DNA of 63,982 nucleotides from Novosphingobium mathurense (GTDB taxonomy: Bacteria > Pseudomonadota > Alphaproteobacteria > Sphingomonadales > Sphingomonadaceae): NCBI RefSeq assembly GCF_900168325.1, contig NZ_FVZE01000011.1, positions 1 to 63,982 on the forward strand. The letters run 5' to 3'. Under the pieces are notes generated by a model. It was not told where the DNA came from and did no database searches. It saw only the letters and a list, made by a program, of their open reading frames with translations. Positions 1 to 9,252 of this stretch are shown here, in pieces (the stretch's first letter is position 1; every line of letters begins with the position of its first letter). The position numbers and the translations under genes were made by a program.

Positions 1-546
1 TCCTCGCTAACTCCAGTGCAAAACACGACGTTTGCACTCGCGCTAACTCCGACTAGGTCAACGTCCGGGCAAGGCGGCCGCTATCGGATGCGTACACTTC
101 AGCTGTCCGATGACCTCGAAGACAACCATTGGCGAACGGGCAAAAGGAAGACCAATGCAGAAATCAATTAGACAACATTCCTGCCCTTTGAACGTGGCGT
201 GTCGAACGTCGGCTCTCGCCAGAAGCGGACGTTCTGTGCTTCCCCGACCGGCCATCAGGGTGCGACAACAGATAGGTTGGTCGCGGTCGTTGCGCTTTTG
301 GTTCTTAGGGCAAGTGAGCGGAAATTCCCTTGCCGAGCGCGCGGGTTCGGCCGCGATGTGGCGGCCATGGCCGGCGCGCAGGTCTGGCGGACACTGCGCC
401 CGGGGAGGAAAGCATTTTATCGGACCGCCGCTTGGGCGCAGGCGCGGCTGAGCCTAGGTGGTCGCGTTCGTCAGGACCCGGTCGCGCCTGCGCGCCCGCA
501 GGATCCTCATGGCGGTGGGCGTGGCGGCGAATGATCCTTCGCCCGA
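1..546. other. non-coding stretch, no supported gene
   Basis: No open frame here has a convincing start, ribosome-binding site or recognisable protein family. The frames that exist are short, overlap each other on both strands and look like by-products of high GC. The only structure I see is the inverted repeat with flanking direct repeats in the first 50 bases. The region lies downstream of the amidohydrolase gene, and the window edge hides what is to the left. Confidence 0.5.
5..50. repeat. short inverted repeat between two direct repeats
   Basis: CGCTAACTCC occurs at 5-14 and again at 41-50. Between them AGTGCAAA (15-22) and TTTGCACT (31-38) form an 8-bp inverted repeat around an 8-base loop. 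The arrangement could be an operator or the scar of a small mobile element. I cannot assign it, because the window begins just before it. Confidence 0.4.
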
Positions 547-1857
547 TCACAGGCGCGACCGACCGTCCCGTTTCACCACGATCCCGCCTTTCATCACGAA
601 CGACACGTCTTCCAGGACGCGCACGTCGGCCACGGGATCGCCGTCGACGGCGATGAGATCGGCGTAGCGTCCCGCCTGGACCGAGCCGATATCCTGGCTG
701 GCGCCGATGAGGTCGGCGGCGTTGCGGGTGGCGGTGAGGATCGCTTCCATCGGCGTCAGCCCCGCGCCGACGAGCAGCGCGAATTCCTGCGCATTCTCGC
801 CATGCGCGGAAAGACCGAAAGTGTCGGTCCCGAAGGCGATCTTGACGCCGGCGCGGTAGGCGTTGCGCAAGTTGTTGCGGATCCGCGGCGCGACCTCGAG
901 CGCCTTTTCGGCGGTCGAGGGATTGAGCTGTTCGGGATGCGTCTTCGCGCGCTCGTAGACACGCTCGGCGACCAGCATCGTCGGCACGAGATACGTCCCG
1001 TGCCGCTTCATCAGGGCGAAACTCTCCGCGTCGGCATAAGTCCCGTGCTCGATCGAATCGACGCCGAGGGCGACGGCGCGGTCGATCGCCGCCTTGCCGT
1101 GCGCGTGCGCCGCGACCTTCATGTCGAGCGCATGGGCGGCGGCCACCACCGCGGCGATCTCGTCATCGGCCATGAGTTGGAGGCGCGGATTGTCGCCGAT
1201 CGACATCACCCCGCCCGACGGCATGATCTTGATGACATTGGCGCCCTCGCGGTGGTGCAGCCGCACGGCTCGTCGCGCCTCCTCGGGGTTGTCGATCACG
1301 CCCTCGGCCCACTCCGGGTGCGAGAGTGCGGGGTCGAGACCGTTGGCATGGTCGCTGTGCCCGGCGGTCGGCCCGAGCGCCGCACCCGAGACCCACAGAC
1401 GCGGTCCGGGCACCACGCCTGCGGCGACGTTGCGGCGAAGCGCGGCAACCGCGCGGGTATCGTCGCCCAGGCTGCGCAGCGAGGTGAAGCCCGCGAGCAG
1501 GCTCGCGCGCACATCGTTCACGCCATCGACCAGATCGTCGTAGGAGGTGCGCGTCACCGCATTGCGCACCGGATCGCCCTTGTGGAACGTGCTGAGGATA
1601 TGGACGTGGCAGTCGATCAGGCCCGGCAGGACGGTCGCGCCGGTTAGATCGACGATCTCTGCGTCTGCCGGGCTGACGTAGCCCGGCTCGATCGCGGTGA
1701 TGCGATCGTCGGTGATGAGGATCGAGACTTGCGATCGCGGCGCCGCGCCCGTGCCGTCGATCAGGTGCCCGGCGTGGACGACCACGTCGCGCGCGGCGGC
1801 CGCGCCCGCATCGAGCGCGCACCACGCCGCCAACACCGCGAGCACGATCTTCTTCAT
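547..1857 (-). CDS. exported metal-dependent amidohydrolase (imidazolonepropionase / Xaa-Pro dipeptidase-like)
   Basis: A 436-residue hydrolase with a Sec signal peptide (hydrophobic residues 4-22, ending AAA), so probably periplasmic. The amidohydrolase metal site is visible: HVH at residues 84-86 in PGLIDCHVHI, further histidines in VAAHAHG and SIEHGTYAD, and the late Asp in FGTDTF. The family hydrolyses C-N bonds of cyclic amides or dipeptides, but the substrate cannot be read from sequence. It is the last gene of a - strand run with the PQQ dehydrogenase (44 bases upstream) and the TonB receptor, which suggests import and periplasmic processing of one compound. The ATG at 1857 is followed directly by the signal peptide. 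Confidence 0.88.
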   Translation of the reverse strand: MKKIVLAVLAAWCALDAGAAAARDVVVHAGHLIDGTGAAPRSQVSILITDDRITAIEPGYVSPADAEIVDLTGATVLPGLIDCHVHILSTFHKGDPVRNAVTRTSYDDLVDGVNDVRASLLAGFTSLRSLGDDTRAVAALRRNVAAGVVPGPRLWVSGAALGPTAGHSDHANGLDPALSHPEWAEGVIDNPEEARRAVRLHHREGANVIKIMPSGGVMSIGDNPRLQLMADDEIAAVVAAAHALDMKVAAHAHGKAAIDRAVALGVDSIEHGTYADAESFALMKRHGTYLVPTMLVAERVYERAKTHPEQLNPSTAEKALEVAPRIRNNLRNAYRAGVKIAFGTDTFGLSAHGENAQEFALLVGAGLTPMEAILTATRNAADLIGASQDIGSVQAGRYADLIAVDGDPVADVRVLEDVSFVMKGGIVVKRDGRSRL

Positions 1858-1901
1858 CGCAATTCCCCTGTTTGCCCGGCGGGCCGAAGCCGCCGTCCCG
1901 A

Positions 1902-4004
1902 TCAGTGCAGCCGCCCGCCGCTTCGCTGCGGTGCGTCCTCGCGCGGCTCGGCCAGATAAGCGTGGATGTCCTTAACATCCTGCGCGCTCAGGACGTCGGC
2001 GAACGAGGCCATGCCAGCATCGGCGAAGATCCCCTCGCGCACGATCTGGTCGAAGGCATCGTGTACCTCGGGCGCGATTTTCCACAAGTTGGGGTAGCCG
2101 CCCAGACCCGTCGGACCGCCGTGGCAGCGCGCGCAGTTCTGTCCGTAGAGCGCCGCGCCGCGCGCCACCGCCGCCGCCGGGCCGCGGAATTTCGCCGGCG
2201 CCGGCAGGTAGGGCTGCTCGACCCGCTCGGGCGGCAGGGCGATTGCCGCGCCATCGAGCTTGAGCACCACCAGCCGCTCGTAGTTCTCGCGCTCGGCCGC
2301 GACGGCGCCGGTCGGATAGGCGACGTTGAGCGCCCCGCCGAAGCCCGCCATGACTGCCACGTACTGCACCCCGTCGATCGTATAGGTCATCGGCGCGGCC
2401 ATCACCCCGGTGCCGATATTGACTCGCCGCAGCCGCTTGCCGCTGCGTGCGTCGTAGACGTCGAGGAATCCGTCGGCGGTGCCCTGCATGACGAGCCCGC
2501 CCGCGGTCGCCATCGCGCCGCCGCTCCAGAAGGGGATCGGATCGGAGGTCCAGACCGTCTTGCCCGCGACCGGGTCCCAGGCCTTGAGCACGCCCTGGAA
2601 AGTGGGCTTGGGCTGCCCCTCGAGCACCTTGGACTGCGCGGCATCCTCGTGCGCGCCGAAGGCACCGAAGGCCGGGAAGGCCGCGACGGAGGACTGCAGG
2701 TTGCTGTAGGGCCGCTTGGGCTGGGGATGGACCGCGAAGGTCATCGGCGCCTCGAGCACCGGAATATAGACCAGCCCGGTCTCCTCGCTATAGGCCATCG
2801 GCGGCCAGTTGTGCCCGCCCGCCTCGGAGGGCCAGACGAGCTTGGTTTCCTTCGAGTAGTCGCCCTGCGCCGTCATCACGGGCCGCCCGGTCTTGAGATC
2901 GACGCGATCGGCCCAGGTCACGGTCGTGTACTTCTCGGCCGAGAGCAGCTCTCCGGTGCTCCGGTCGAGAACGTAGAAGAACCCGTTCTTCGGCGCCTGC
3001 ATCAGCACCTTGCGCGGCTTTCCGTCGATCTCGAGGTCGGTCAGGATCATGTTCTGCGTGGCGGTGAAGTCCCAGCTGTCGGCCGGGGTCGTCTGGTAGT
3101 GCCACTTGCGACGCCCGGTCCGCGCGTCGAGCGCGACGATCGAGGAGAGGTAGAGGTTGTCGCCGCCCGCCGGGCTGCGCACCCAGACCGGGTGCGGCAT
3201 GCCGTTGCCGGTGCCCACGAAGACCGTCGCGGTCTCGGGATCGTAGACGATCGAATCCCACGCGGTGCCGCCGCCGCCCAAGTCCCAGCGCGACTTGGGG
3301 TCCCAGGTCTGGCGCGCCAGGGTGACGTCCGGGCTCTCGTCGCCGTTCGCCGGATCGCCGGGCACGACCCAGAACCGCCAGGCGAGCTTGCCGGTCTTGC
3401 GGTCATAGGCGCTGACATAGCCGCGCACGCCCATTTCGGCGCCGCCGTTGCCGATCACCACGACATCGCCCGCGACGCGCGGCGCGCCGGTGATAGCATA
3501 GCTCATCTTGCGGTCGGTGATCGTATCAACCTTCCACAAGGGCTTGCCGTCCTTGGCGTCGAGCGCGGCGAGGTAGCCGTCGAGCGTGGCGATGTAGACC
3601 TTGCCGCTCTCCACCGCCACGCCGCGATTGACCACGCCGCAGCAGGTCCGTCGGGCGAAAGTGCCATCGACTTGCGGATCGTAGCGCCACAGCTCCTTGC
3701 CGCTCTTGGCATCGAGCGCGTAGACGACGCTCCAGGGACCGGAAAGATACATCACCCCGTCAACCACGAGCGGCGTCGCCTCGACCCCGCGATGGGTGCG
3801 CCCGCGCACCACGAAATCGTCGAACTCCCAAGCCAGGCCGAGCTTGTCGACGTTGTCGGCGGTGACGTCGCCGGCCAGATAGTAGTGCTCGGTCTCGCGC
3901 GCCCAATCGGGCACGGCGCCCTCGCTGCCCCCGCTCGACGAACAGCCGGCGAGCGCGGCGAGCGACAGCAGACCCGCGGCAAGCGCGAGACGCAACCGCG
4001 CCAT
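1902..4004 (-). CDS. PQQ-dependent quinohaemoprotein alcohol dehydrogenase, lipoprotein
   Basis: A 700-residue type II (single haem) quinohaemoprotein alcohol dehydrogenase that oxidises alcohols outside the cytoplasmic membrane and passes electrons from PQQ to a fused cytochrome c. I start it at the ATG at 4004, because residues 1-21 then form a lipoprotein signal with lipobox LAGC; an upstream ATG at 4040 would add an unhelpful extension. Landmarks are the vicinal Cys-Cys pair at residues 121-122 (RRTCCG), the catalytic-Asp region PADSWDF, and a C-terminal CARCH haem site at about 624-628 with a likely Met ligand about 40 residues on (GMASF). PQQ synthesis genes are not in the window. It lies 60 bases after the TonB receptor, probably in one operon. 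Confidence 0.92.
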   Translation of the reverse strand: MARLRLALAAGLLSLAALAGCSSSGGSEGAVPDWARETEHYYLAGDVTADNVDKLGLAWEFDDFVVRGRTHRGVEATPLVVDGVMYLSGPWSVVYALDAKSGKELWRYDPQVDGTFARRTCCGVVNRGVAVESGKVYIATLDGYLAALDAKDGKPLWKVDTITDRKMSYAITGAPRVAGDVVVIGNGGAEMGVRGYVSAYDRKTGKLAWRFWVVPGDPANGDESPDVTLARQTWDPKSRWDLGGGGTAWDSIVYDPETATVFVGTGNGMPHPVWVRSPAGGDNLYLSSIVALDARTGRRKWHYQTTPADSWDFTATQNMILTDLEIDGKPRKVLMQAPKNGFFYVLDRSTGELLSAEKYTTVTWADRVDLKTGRPVMTAQGDYSKETKLVWPSEAGGHNWPPMAYSEETGLVYIPVLEAPMTFAVHPQPKRPYSNLQSSVAAFPAFGAFGAHEDAAQSKVLEGQPKPTFQGVLKAWDPVAGKTVWTSDPIPFWSGGAMATAGGLVMQGTADGFLDVYDARSGKRLRRVNIGTGVMAAPMTYTIDGVQYVAVMAGFGGALNVAYPTGAVAAERENYERLVVLKLDGAAIALPPERVEQPYLPAPAKFRGPAAAVARGAALYGQNCARCHGGPTGLGGYPNLWKIAPEVHDAFDQIVREGIFADAGMASFADVLSAQDVKDIHAYLAEPREDAPQRSGGRLH

Positions 4005-4064
4005 GGAACGGATCGAAGCGGGCGAAAGACGCGTGGGCATGCTGCGGGGACCTTCCGTTTCGCC

Positions 4065-6401
4065 TCAGAACTGGCGGCGGACTTCGACGCCGACGGTGCG
4101 CGGCCGGATCGTGGTCGAGCGATCGGAGCCGGCACCCAAATCGGTATCGATGAAGGGGCTCACGTCAAACAGGTTGTTGACGTAGAGCCGCACGGTGGTG
4201 TCGCCGTCGCCGAGCGAGGCGAAGGCGTTGACCACCTGGTAGCTCTCGCGGAACTCGGCGAGGTTGGGCACGGTGCCCGCGACCCCGTCGGAGAACGTCA
4301 CCGCCTGGACCTGGCCGAACTGGCGCCGCGCGCGGCCCTGGTACTGGTATTCGGCGCGAAGCTGCAGCTCCCAGCGATCGGCGACGGGCAGGGTCTCGGC
4401 GGCGTAAGCGCTCAACATCCACTTGGGCACGGCCTGGACCGTGTCGCCGTCCTGCGCCGCGGTGCCGGGCGCCGCGCTGACGATCTTGGCATCGGTGTAG
4501 GTCGCGGTGCCGCCGACATGGAAGGCGTCCGAAAGGTTGAAGCGCGCCTCGATCTCGGCGCCCTTGATCTCGGCGCTGCCGGCGTTGCCGGTAAAGGCGA
4601 AGCCGCAGTTGGTGAGGTTGATCTGCTGCTGGATCTTCTTCCAGTCGGTGTAGAACAGCGCGCCGTTCAGCATCACCTTGTTGCCCGCGAACTGGTTCTT
4701 GGTGCCGAGCTCGTAGCTCCACAGGTTGTCCGATTCGAAGGCATCGGGTGCCGAACTGAGGCCCAGGCGCGAAAGGTCCGCCGAGCACAGCTCCTCGTTG
4801 ATCTTGAAGCGGTTCGGGCCGCCCGGGCGGAAACCCTTCGCCGCCGAGGCGTAGACGAGGTGGTCCCGGTCGACCTCGTAGGAAACGCCCAACTTGGGAT
4901 TAACCCCCTTTTCGTTGCTGCGGCGGTCCTCGACGACGGTGAGGCCGCCGTTGAACGGCCCGTCGCCAAGCAGGTCGAGCTCCTGCTTGATCTGGAAGAG
5001 GCGCACGCCGGCGGTCAGCGTGAGGCCGTCGATCACCTCGTAGTTGGCCTCCCCGAAGGCGGCGTACTGGTCGGTGACGGTGGTCGTATCGCCGAGGTAA
5101 CCGGTCTCGGTGCCGATCACCGGGGTCGCGCCCGGCGTGGTCACGATCTGGTAGAGGTTGTCCTTCTGGTGCGAGTAGAACAGCCCCGCGACCCAGGTGA
5201 AGCGCGCGCCCGGTCCGGTGTCCGAGGCGATCCGCAGTTCCTGGCTGAAGGTCTTGGTCCGGCTCAGCGAGAGATTGTAGCTGTCGAGCGCGAAGAGCGG
5301 CGGCACCAGTCCGCCGATGAAGAAGCTGTAGTCCCGCTCGTAGCGCAGCTTGCGGTCGAAATAGGCGGTCAGCGAGGTGAGGCGAACCCCGGGGAGCTCC
5401 TTCTCGACGTTGATGCTGTAGATCCCGGCCTGGTCCTTGGTCGGCTGCGCCAGCCGGTAGGAGCTGGTCAGATCGGGCGTGTTGACGAAGAACTGGCTCG
5501 GATTGCGCAGGCGATAGTCCTGGTAGAACAGCGCGGGCGTGATCGACCAGCTCGGGTCGGGCTGCCACAGCAGCGAGAGACGCCCGACATAGGTGTTGGC
5601 GCTGTTCTGGTCATCCTTGTCGCGCGTGCTGAGCGAGGGCTGGGCGAGCGGCACGTAGTCCGGCGAAGCCGCGCTCGAATAGTTCGAGTTCTGGACGTCG
5701 AGCCCCGCGACATTGTCGATGTAGCCGCCGTCATGGCGGTAGAAGAGCCCGCCGCGGATCGCGAGGTGGTCCTCGACGATCGGCAGGTTGATCACCCCCT
5801 CGGCGGTGTAGGACGGATCGCCGTGCGCGGTGAAGGCGAGCCCCGCCGCCGTGCTTCCGCCGATCCGCGTCAAGTCCGGCTTGGCGCTCACGTACTTGAT
5901 CGCGCCGCCCATCGAGCTGCCACCGTAGAGCGTGCCCTGGGGCCCCTTGAGCACTTCGAGACGTTCGACGTCGAAGAACACCGGATCGAAAGCGCCGCTG
6001 AAGGTCGTGGCGATCGTTACCAGCGAGATGTCGTCGAGGTAGATGCCCACCGTCGGCGAGGAGGCGACAGTGCTGACGCCGCGGATATTGTAGTTGCCGA
6101 GACCGCGCTCGACGCCCGAGAACGAGAAGCCCGGCACCACGCGCAGCACGTCCTTGACGTCGACCGCGCCGCGGTCGCGCAACTGGTCGGCGCTCACCGC
6201 ATTGACCGAGATCGGCACGTCCTGAAGCCGCTCGCTGGTCTTGCGGGCGGTGACGACGATGTCGTCGCCGCCCGCCCAGCCCTGGTCCTGCGCGAGCGCT
6301 GCCGGCGCGAAGGCGGGCAGCACCGCGAGGCCGAGGGACGAACCGCAAAGCGCGGCAAGGCGAAGACGCGCGGCGGCGGTGGAGATACGGCAGGACGACA
6401 T
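4065..6401 (-). CDS. TonB-dependent outer-membrane receptor
   Basis: A 778-residue TonB-dependent receptor with a signal peptide (to about residue 37, ending ALA), a TonB-box-like DDIVVTARK, a plug domain (VPISVNAVSADQL, then RGVST and LYGGSSMGG), a 22-strand type barrel region, and the terminal Phe (VEVRRQF) typical of outer-membrane barrels. It takes up a scarce large substrate using energy from TonB-ExbBD. Sphingomonads often use such receptors for carbon compounds rather than iron. It heads the - strand run with the PQQ dehydrogenase and amidohydrolase, and is divergent from the aldehyde dehydrogenase across about 230 bases that must hold both promoters. No Fur-like site is obvious there, so a catabolic role is more likely. 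Confidence 0.92.
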   Translation of the reverse strand: MSSCRISTAAARLRLAALCGSSLGLAVLPAFAPAALAQDQGWAGGDDIVVTARKTSERLQDVPISVNAVSADQLRDRGAVDVKDVLRVVPGFSFSGVERGLGNYNIRGVSTVASSPTVGIYLDDISLVTIATTFSGAFDPVFFDVERLEVLKGPQGTLYGGSSMGGAIKYVSAKPDLTRIGGSTAAGLAFTAHGDPSYTAEGVINLPIVEDHLAIRGGLFYRHDGGYIDNVAGLDVQNSNYSSAASPDYVPLAQPSLSTRDKDDQNSANTYVGRLSLLWQPDPSWSITPALFYQDYRLRNPSQFFVNTPDLTSSYRLAQPTKDQAGIYSINVEKELPGVRLTSLTAYFDRKLRYERDYSFFIGGLVPPLFALDSYNLSLSRTKTFSQELRIASDTGPGARFTWVAGLFYSHQKDNLYQIVTTPGATPVIGTETGYLGDTTTVTDQYAAFGEANYEVIDGLTLTAGVRLFQIKQELDLLGDGPFNGGLTVVEDRRSNEKGVNPKLGVSYEVDRDHLVYASAAKGFRPGGPNRFKINEELCSADLSRLGLSSAPDAFESDNLWSYELGTKNQFAGNKVMLNGALFYTDWKKIQQQINLTNCGFAFTGNAGSAEIKGAEIEARFNLSDAFHVGGTATYTDAKIVSAAPGTAAQDGDTVQAVPKWMLSAYAAETLPVADRWELQLRAEYQYQGRARRQFGQVQAVTFSDGVAGTVPNLAEFRESYQVVNAFASLGDGDTTVRLYVNNLFDVSPFIDTDLGAGSDRSTTIRPRTVGVEVRRQF

Positions 6402-6630
6402 TTCAAACCCCCATTCGAAACTGTGACGCGCGCCGTTCGGCGGCGCGATCGATCGATCTCATCATGACGCTTCGGTGGCGGTCGTCCTCTTTGCCGCCAT
6501 GGTTTTTGTTTGCGCAGCACCGAAAATCGCGTCGCCGCAAAGGTTCTTCGGGCCGAGCCATAAGCACACCGCGCCCATCGCGGGCATCTCTCGAAAATCG
6601 CAAGCTGTATCGACCGCATGGGGGCATCGC

Positions 6631-8133
6631 ATGAATAGCACAAGTAATTCAATCGATTGGCGCGCCAAGGCCGCCGCCCTCAGCCTGCCGCGAGAGCACT
6701 TCGTGGACGGCCGCCATCTTGCATCGACCGGCCAGGACCGGTTCGAGACGATCGATCCGGCGACCATGGCCGTCCTCGGCGACTTGCCGCAGGGCACGGC
6801 GGCCGACGTCGATGTTGCCGTCGCGGCGGCGCGGCGCAGCTTCGAGCAAGGCGTCTGGTCGCGCGTCACGCCGCTCCACCGCAAGGCCGTGCTGCTGCGG
6901 CTCGCCGAGCTGATCGAGCGCGATGCCGACGAACTGGCGCTGCTCGATACGCTCGAGATGGGCAAGCCAATCGCCGCCGCACGTGCCGAGATCGCCTTCG
7001 CCACCGGTTTTTTCCGCTACTACGGCGAGGCGACCGACAAGATCTACGGCGCCACCAACCCCTCGGCCAGCGACACGATCGGGATGAGCCTGCTCGAACC
7101 GCGCGGTGTGATCGGCGCGATCGTTCCCTGGAACTTCCCGCTGGTCAACGCCGCGGTCAAGGCCGCCCCGGCGCTCGCGGCGGGCAATTCGGTCGTGCTC
7201 AAGCCTTCGGAACTGGCGAGCTTCTCGGCGCTGCGCCTTGCCGAGCTCGGCGCCGAGGCGGGCATCCCCGCGGGCGTGTTCAGCGTGCTCGCCGGGCTCG
7301 GCACCACCGTTGGCGAGGCGATGGGCCGCCACCGCGACATCGACCTCCTGAGCTTCACCGGCTCGACCGCGACCGGCCGGCGGCTGATGGTCATGGCCGG
7401 CGAATCCAACGGCAAGCCGCTCATGCTCGAGTGCGGCGGCAAGTCGCCGCAAGTGCTGTGCGCCGACATGGCCGACGATATCGAGGCGGTCGCCGCGCGC
7501 GTCGTCCAGGACGCGTTCTGGAACCAGGGCCAGTGGTGCGCGGCGAAGTCGCGGCTGATCGTCGAGGACTCGTTCCACGACACGCTGATGGACGCGGTGC
7601 TGGCGGCGAGCGCGACGCTCGTGCCCGCCGATCCGCTCGATCCGGCGAGCAACTTCGGACCGCTCGCGAGCGCCACCCAGGCGAACCGGGTGACGGGTTT
7701 CATCGCCGCCGCGCGCGCGGAAGGCGGCGAATGCCTCACGCCCGAACGGACCCTGCCCGAAACCGGCTGCTACGTCGCGCCGACGGTCTTTACCGGCATC
7801 TCGCGTGAGATGGGCATCGCGCAGGACGAGGTCTTCGGCCCGGTCCTCTCGGTCCTGCGCTTCAGCGACTTCGACGAGGCGATGGCGCTCGCCAATGCGA
7901 CCCATTACGGCCTCGCCGCGACGGTCTGGACGCGCGACGCGCGCCGCACCCATGCCGCCGCCAAGGCGATCCGCGCCGGCAGGGTCACGCTTCGCGCCAG
8001 CGCCGCCGCCTCCGACCACAGCGGCTTCGCGCTCGGCGCCGAACCCTGGGGCGCATCGGGATTCGGCGTCGAAGGCGGCATCGAAGGGCTGCGGGCCTAT
8101 AGCCGGCTCAAGTCGCTTGAATTGGTCAGCTGA
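6631..8133 (+). CDS. NAD(P)-dependent aldehyde dehydrogenase
   Basis: A 500-residue ALDH-superfamily enzyme that oxidises an aldehyde to its acid. It shows the fold signature PWNFPLVNA, the glycine motif FTGSTATGR, the general-base Glu in LECGGKSPQ and the catalytic Cys in NQGQWCAAKS. The frame is open from 6475, but the N-terminal homology begins with the ATG at 6631, which has GGGG about 8 bases upstream, so I use that start. It is divergent from the receptor/PQQ dehydrogenase genes and is followed by the AraC regulator 40 bases later. A plausible role is oxidation of the aldehyde made by the PQQ dehydrogenase, which is an inference from position. Confidence 0.92.
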   Translation: MNSTSNSIDWRAKAAALSLPREHFVDGRHLASTGQDRFETIDPATMAVLGDLPQGTAADVDVAVAAARRSFEQGVWSRVTPLHRKAVLLRLAELIERDADELALLDTLEMGKPIAAARAEIAFATGFFRYYGEATDKIYGATNPSASDTIGMSLLEPRGVIGAIVPWNFPLVNAAVKAAPALAAGNSVVLKPSELASFSALRLAELGAEAGIPAGVFSVLAGLGTTVGEAMGRHRDIDLLSFTGSTATGRRLMVMAGESNGKPLMLECGGKSPQVLCADMADDIEAVAARVVQDAFWNQGQWCAAKSRLIVEDSFHDTLMDAVLAASATLVPADPLDPASNFGPLASATQANRVTGFIAAARAEGGECLTPERTLPETGCYVAPTVFTGISREMGIAQDEVFGPVLSVLRFSDFDEAMALANATHYGLAATVWTRDARRTHAAAKAIRAGRVTLRASAAASDHSGFALGAEPWGASGFGVEGGIEGLRAYSRLKSLELVS

Positions 8134-8173
8134 TGGTGTATGCTTCGGCATCGCGGCATGGAGCAAATCATTG

Positions 8174-9187
8174 ATGGGAACAGCCGAGCAGCAGCGAATT
8201 GCCTCCCTCGATCCCACCTTGCGGCCGGTGATCGAAGCGCTCGATGTTCAGTTCGAATGGCCAGCCAATGCCTCTGCGAGACTTCAGGGAACGCCGCGCC
8301 TGCGTAGCCGTAGCGAAGGCGTGGCCGGCTGGATGCGCGGGCTGACGATCCGCCCCGGCTTCTCGCTGGTGCTAAACGACACCAGGTACGGCGCGGAGCA
8401 GCTCTATCGCCACCGCTGCGCCGACGCTCTCAAGTTTCACGTCAAGCTCGACGGTGCGAGCATGGTCGGCAACGACGAGGGCCTCCAATCGGTTGTCCGC
8501 AAGGACCAGCTGAGCTACCTCGTCCTGCCGCCGCACTCGATGAAGGTCGAGCGGGTGGGCCGCATGACCCGCGAACGCTCGATCACGCTCATCTGCGAAC
8601 GCGAATTCCTGCGTGCGATGTTCGAGGGGACTACGGGCAGCCTGCCCGAAGGGATCGGCGATTTCATCGCCGGTCGCTCGCCCCGCTTCGAGCATCGCGG
8701 CGCGCCGCTGCCGGCGAAGCTTCGCCGCATGGCCGAGGAACTGCTCGGCCAGCCCGAGGGCGCGCTCGGCGATCTCATGATTGAGGCCAAGGCGATCGAG
8801 CTCTTGTGCCATGCCTTCACCGAAGTGTGCGACATCCCGCCCAGCGCGGACGGGATCTCGGCGCGGACCCAGCGCCGCGTCGGCGATCTCGTCGCCATTC
8901 TCGACAGCGAGGGGGCAAACGGCCACAGCGTCGGCGAGCTGTGCCGCATGCTCGCCTGGAACGAGACGCAGATGATGGAGAGCTTCAAAAAGGTGACCGG
9001 CTCCACCATCTCAGGCTACCGCCATCGCCTGCGCATGGACGAGGCGCTGCGCCGCCTGCGCACGAGCGATGCCTCGATCACCGAAATCGCCTTCGATGCG
9101 GGATACGAGCACAGCAGCAATTTCGCGACCGCCTTCAAGCGCACCTTCGGCGTCTCGCCGACCGAAGCACGGACCCAATACTTCTGA
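8174..9187 (+). CDS. AraC-family transcriptional regulator
   Basis: A 337-residue regulator. The C-terminal 100 residues form the double helix-turn-helix of the AraC/XylS family: the first helices near VGELCRMLAWNETQMMESFK, the second in ITEIAFDAGYEHSSNFATAF, followed by the family ending FGVSPTEAR. The N-terminal part is probably the effector-sensing region. I chose the ATG at 8174, because the frame remains open upstream only inside the aldehyde dehydrogenase gene. Position suggests it controls the divergent catabolic genes in response to their substrate. Confidence 0.88.
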   Translation: MGTAEQQRIASLDPTLRPVIEALDVQFEWPANASARLQGTPRLRSRSEGVAGWMRGLTIRPGFSLVLNDTRYGAEQLYRHRCADALKFHVKLDGASMVGNDEGLQSVVRKDQLSYLVLPPHSMKVERVGRMTRERSITLICEREFLRAMFEGTTGSLPEGIGDFIAGRSPRFEHRGAPLPAKLRRMAEELLGQPEGALGDLMIEAKAIELLCHAFTEVCDIPPSADGISARTQRRVGDLVAILDSEGANGHSVGELCRMLAWNETQMMESFKKVTGSTISGYRHRLRMDEALRRLRTSDASITEIAFDAGYEHSSNFATAFKRTFGVSPTEARTQYF

Positions 9188-9252
9188 GCCGCGCATAGAA
9201 GTTTCGGCGCTGCGCAAGGGCGCACCCTGGCGTGCTTGGCTAGCATCGGGCG

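Noticed and set aside
1..50. Integron attC-like site because of GCTAAC / GTTAGC repeats
   Set aside because: The R-box consensus is not met, the repeats are direct rather than inverted, and no integrase of that class is nearby.
1872..6467. A 1,531-codon open frame on the + strand
   Set aside because: It is antisense to the PQQ dehydrogenase and TonB receptor, has no family resemblance and an Arg/Gly/Ala/Val-rich composition typical of the opposite strand of GC-rich genes.
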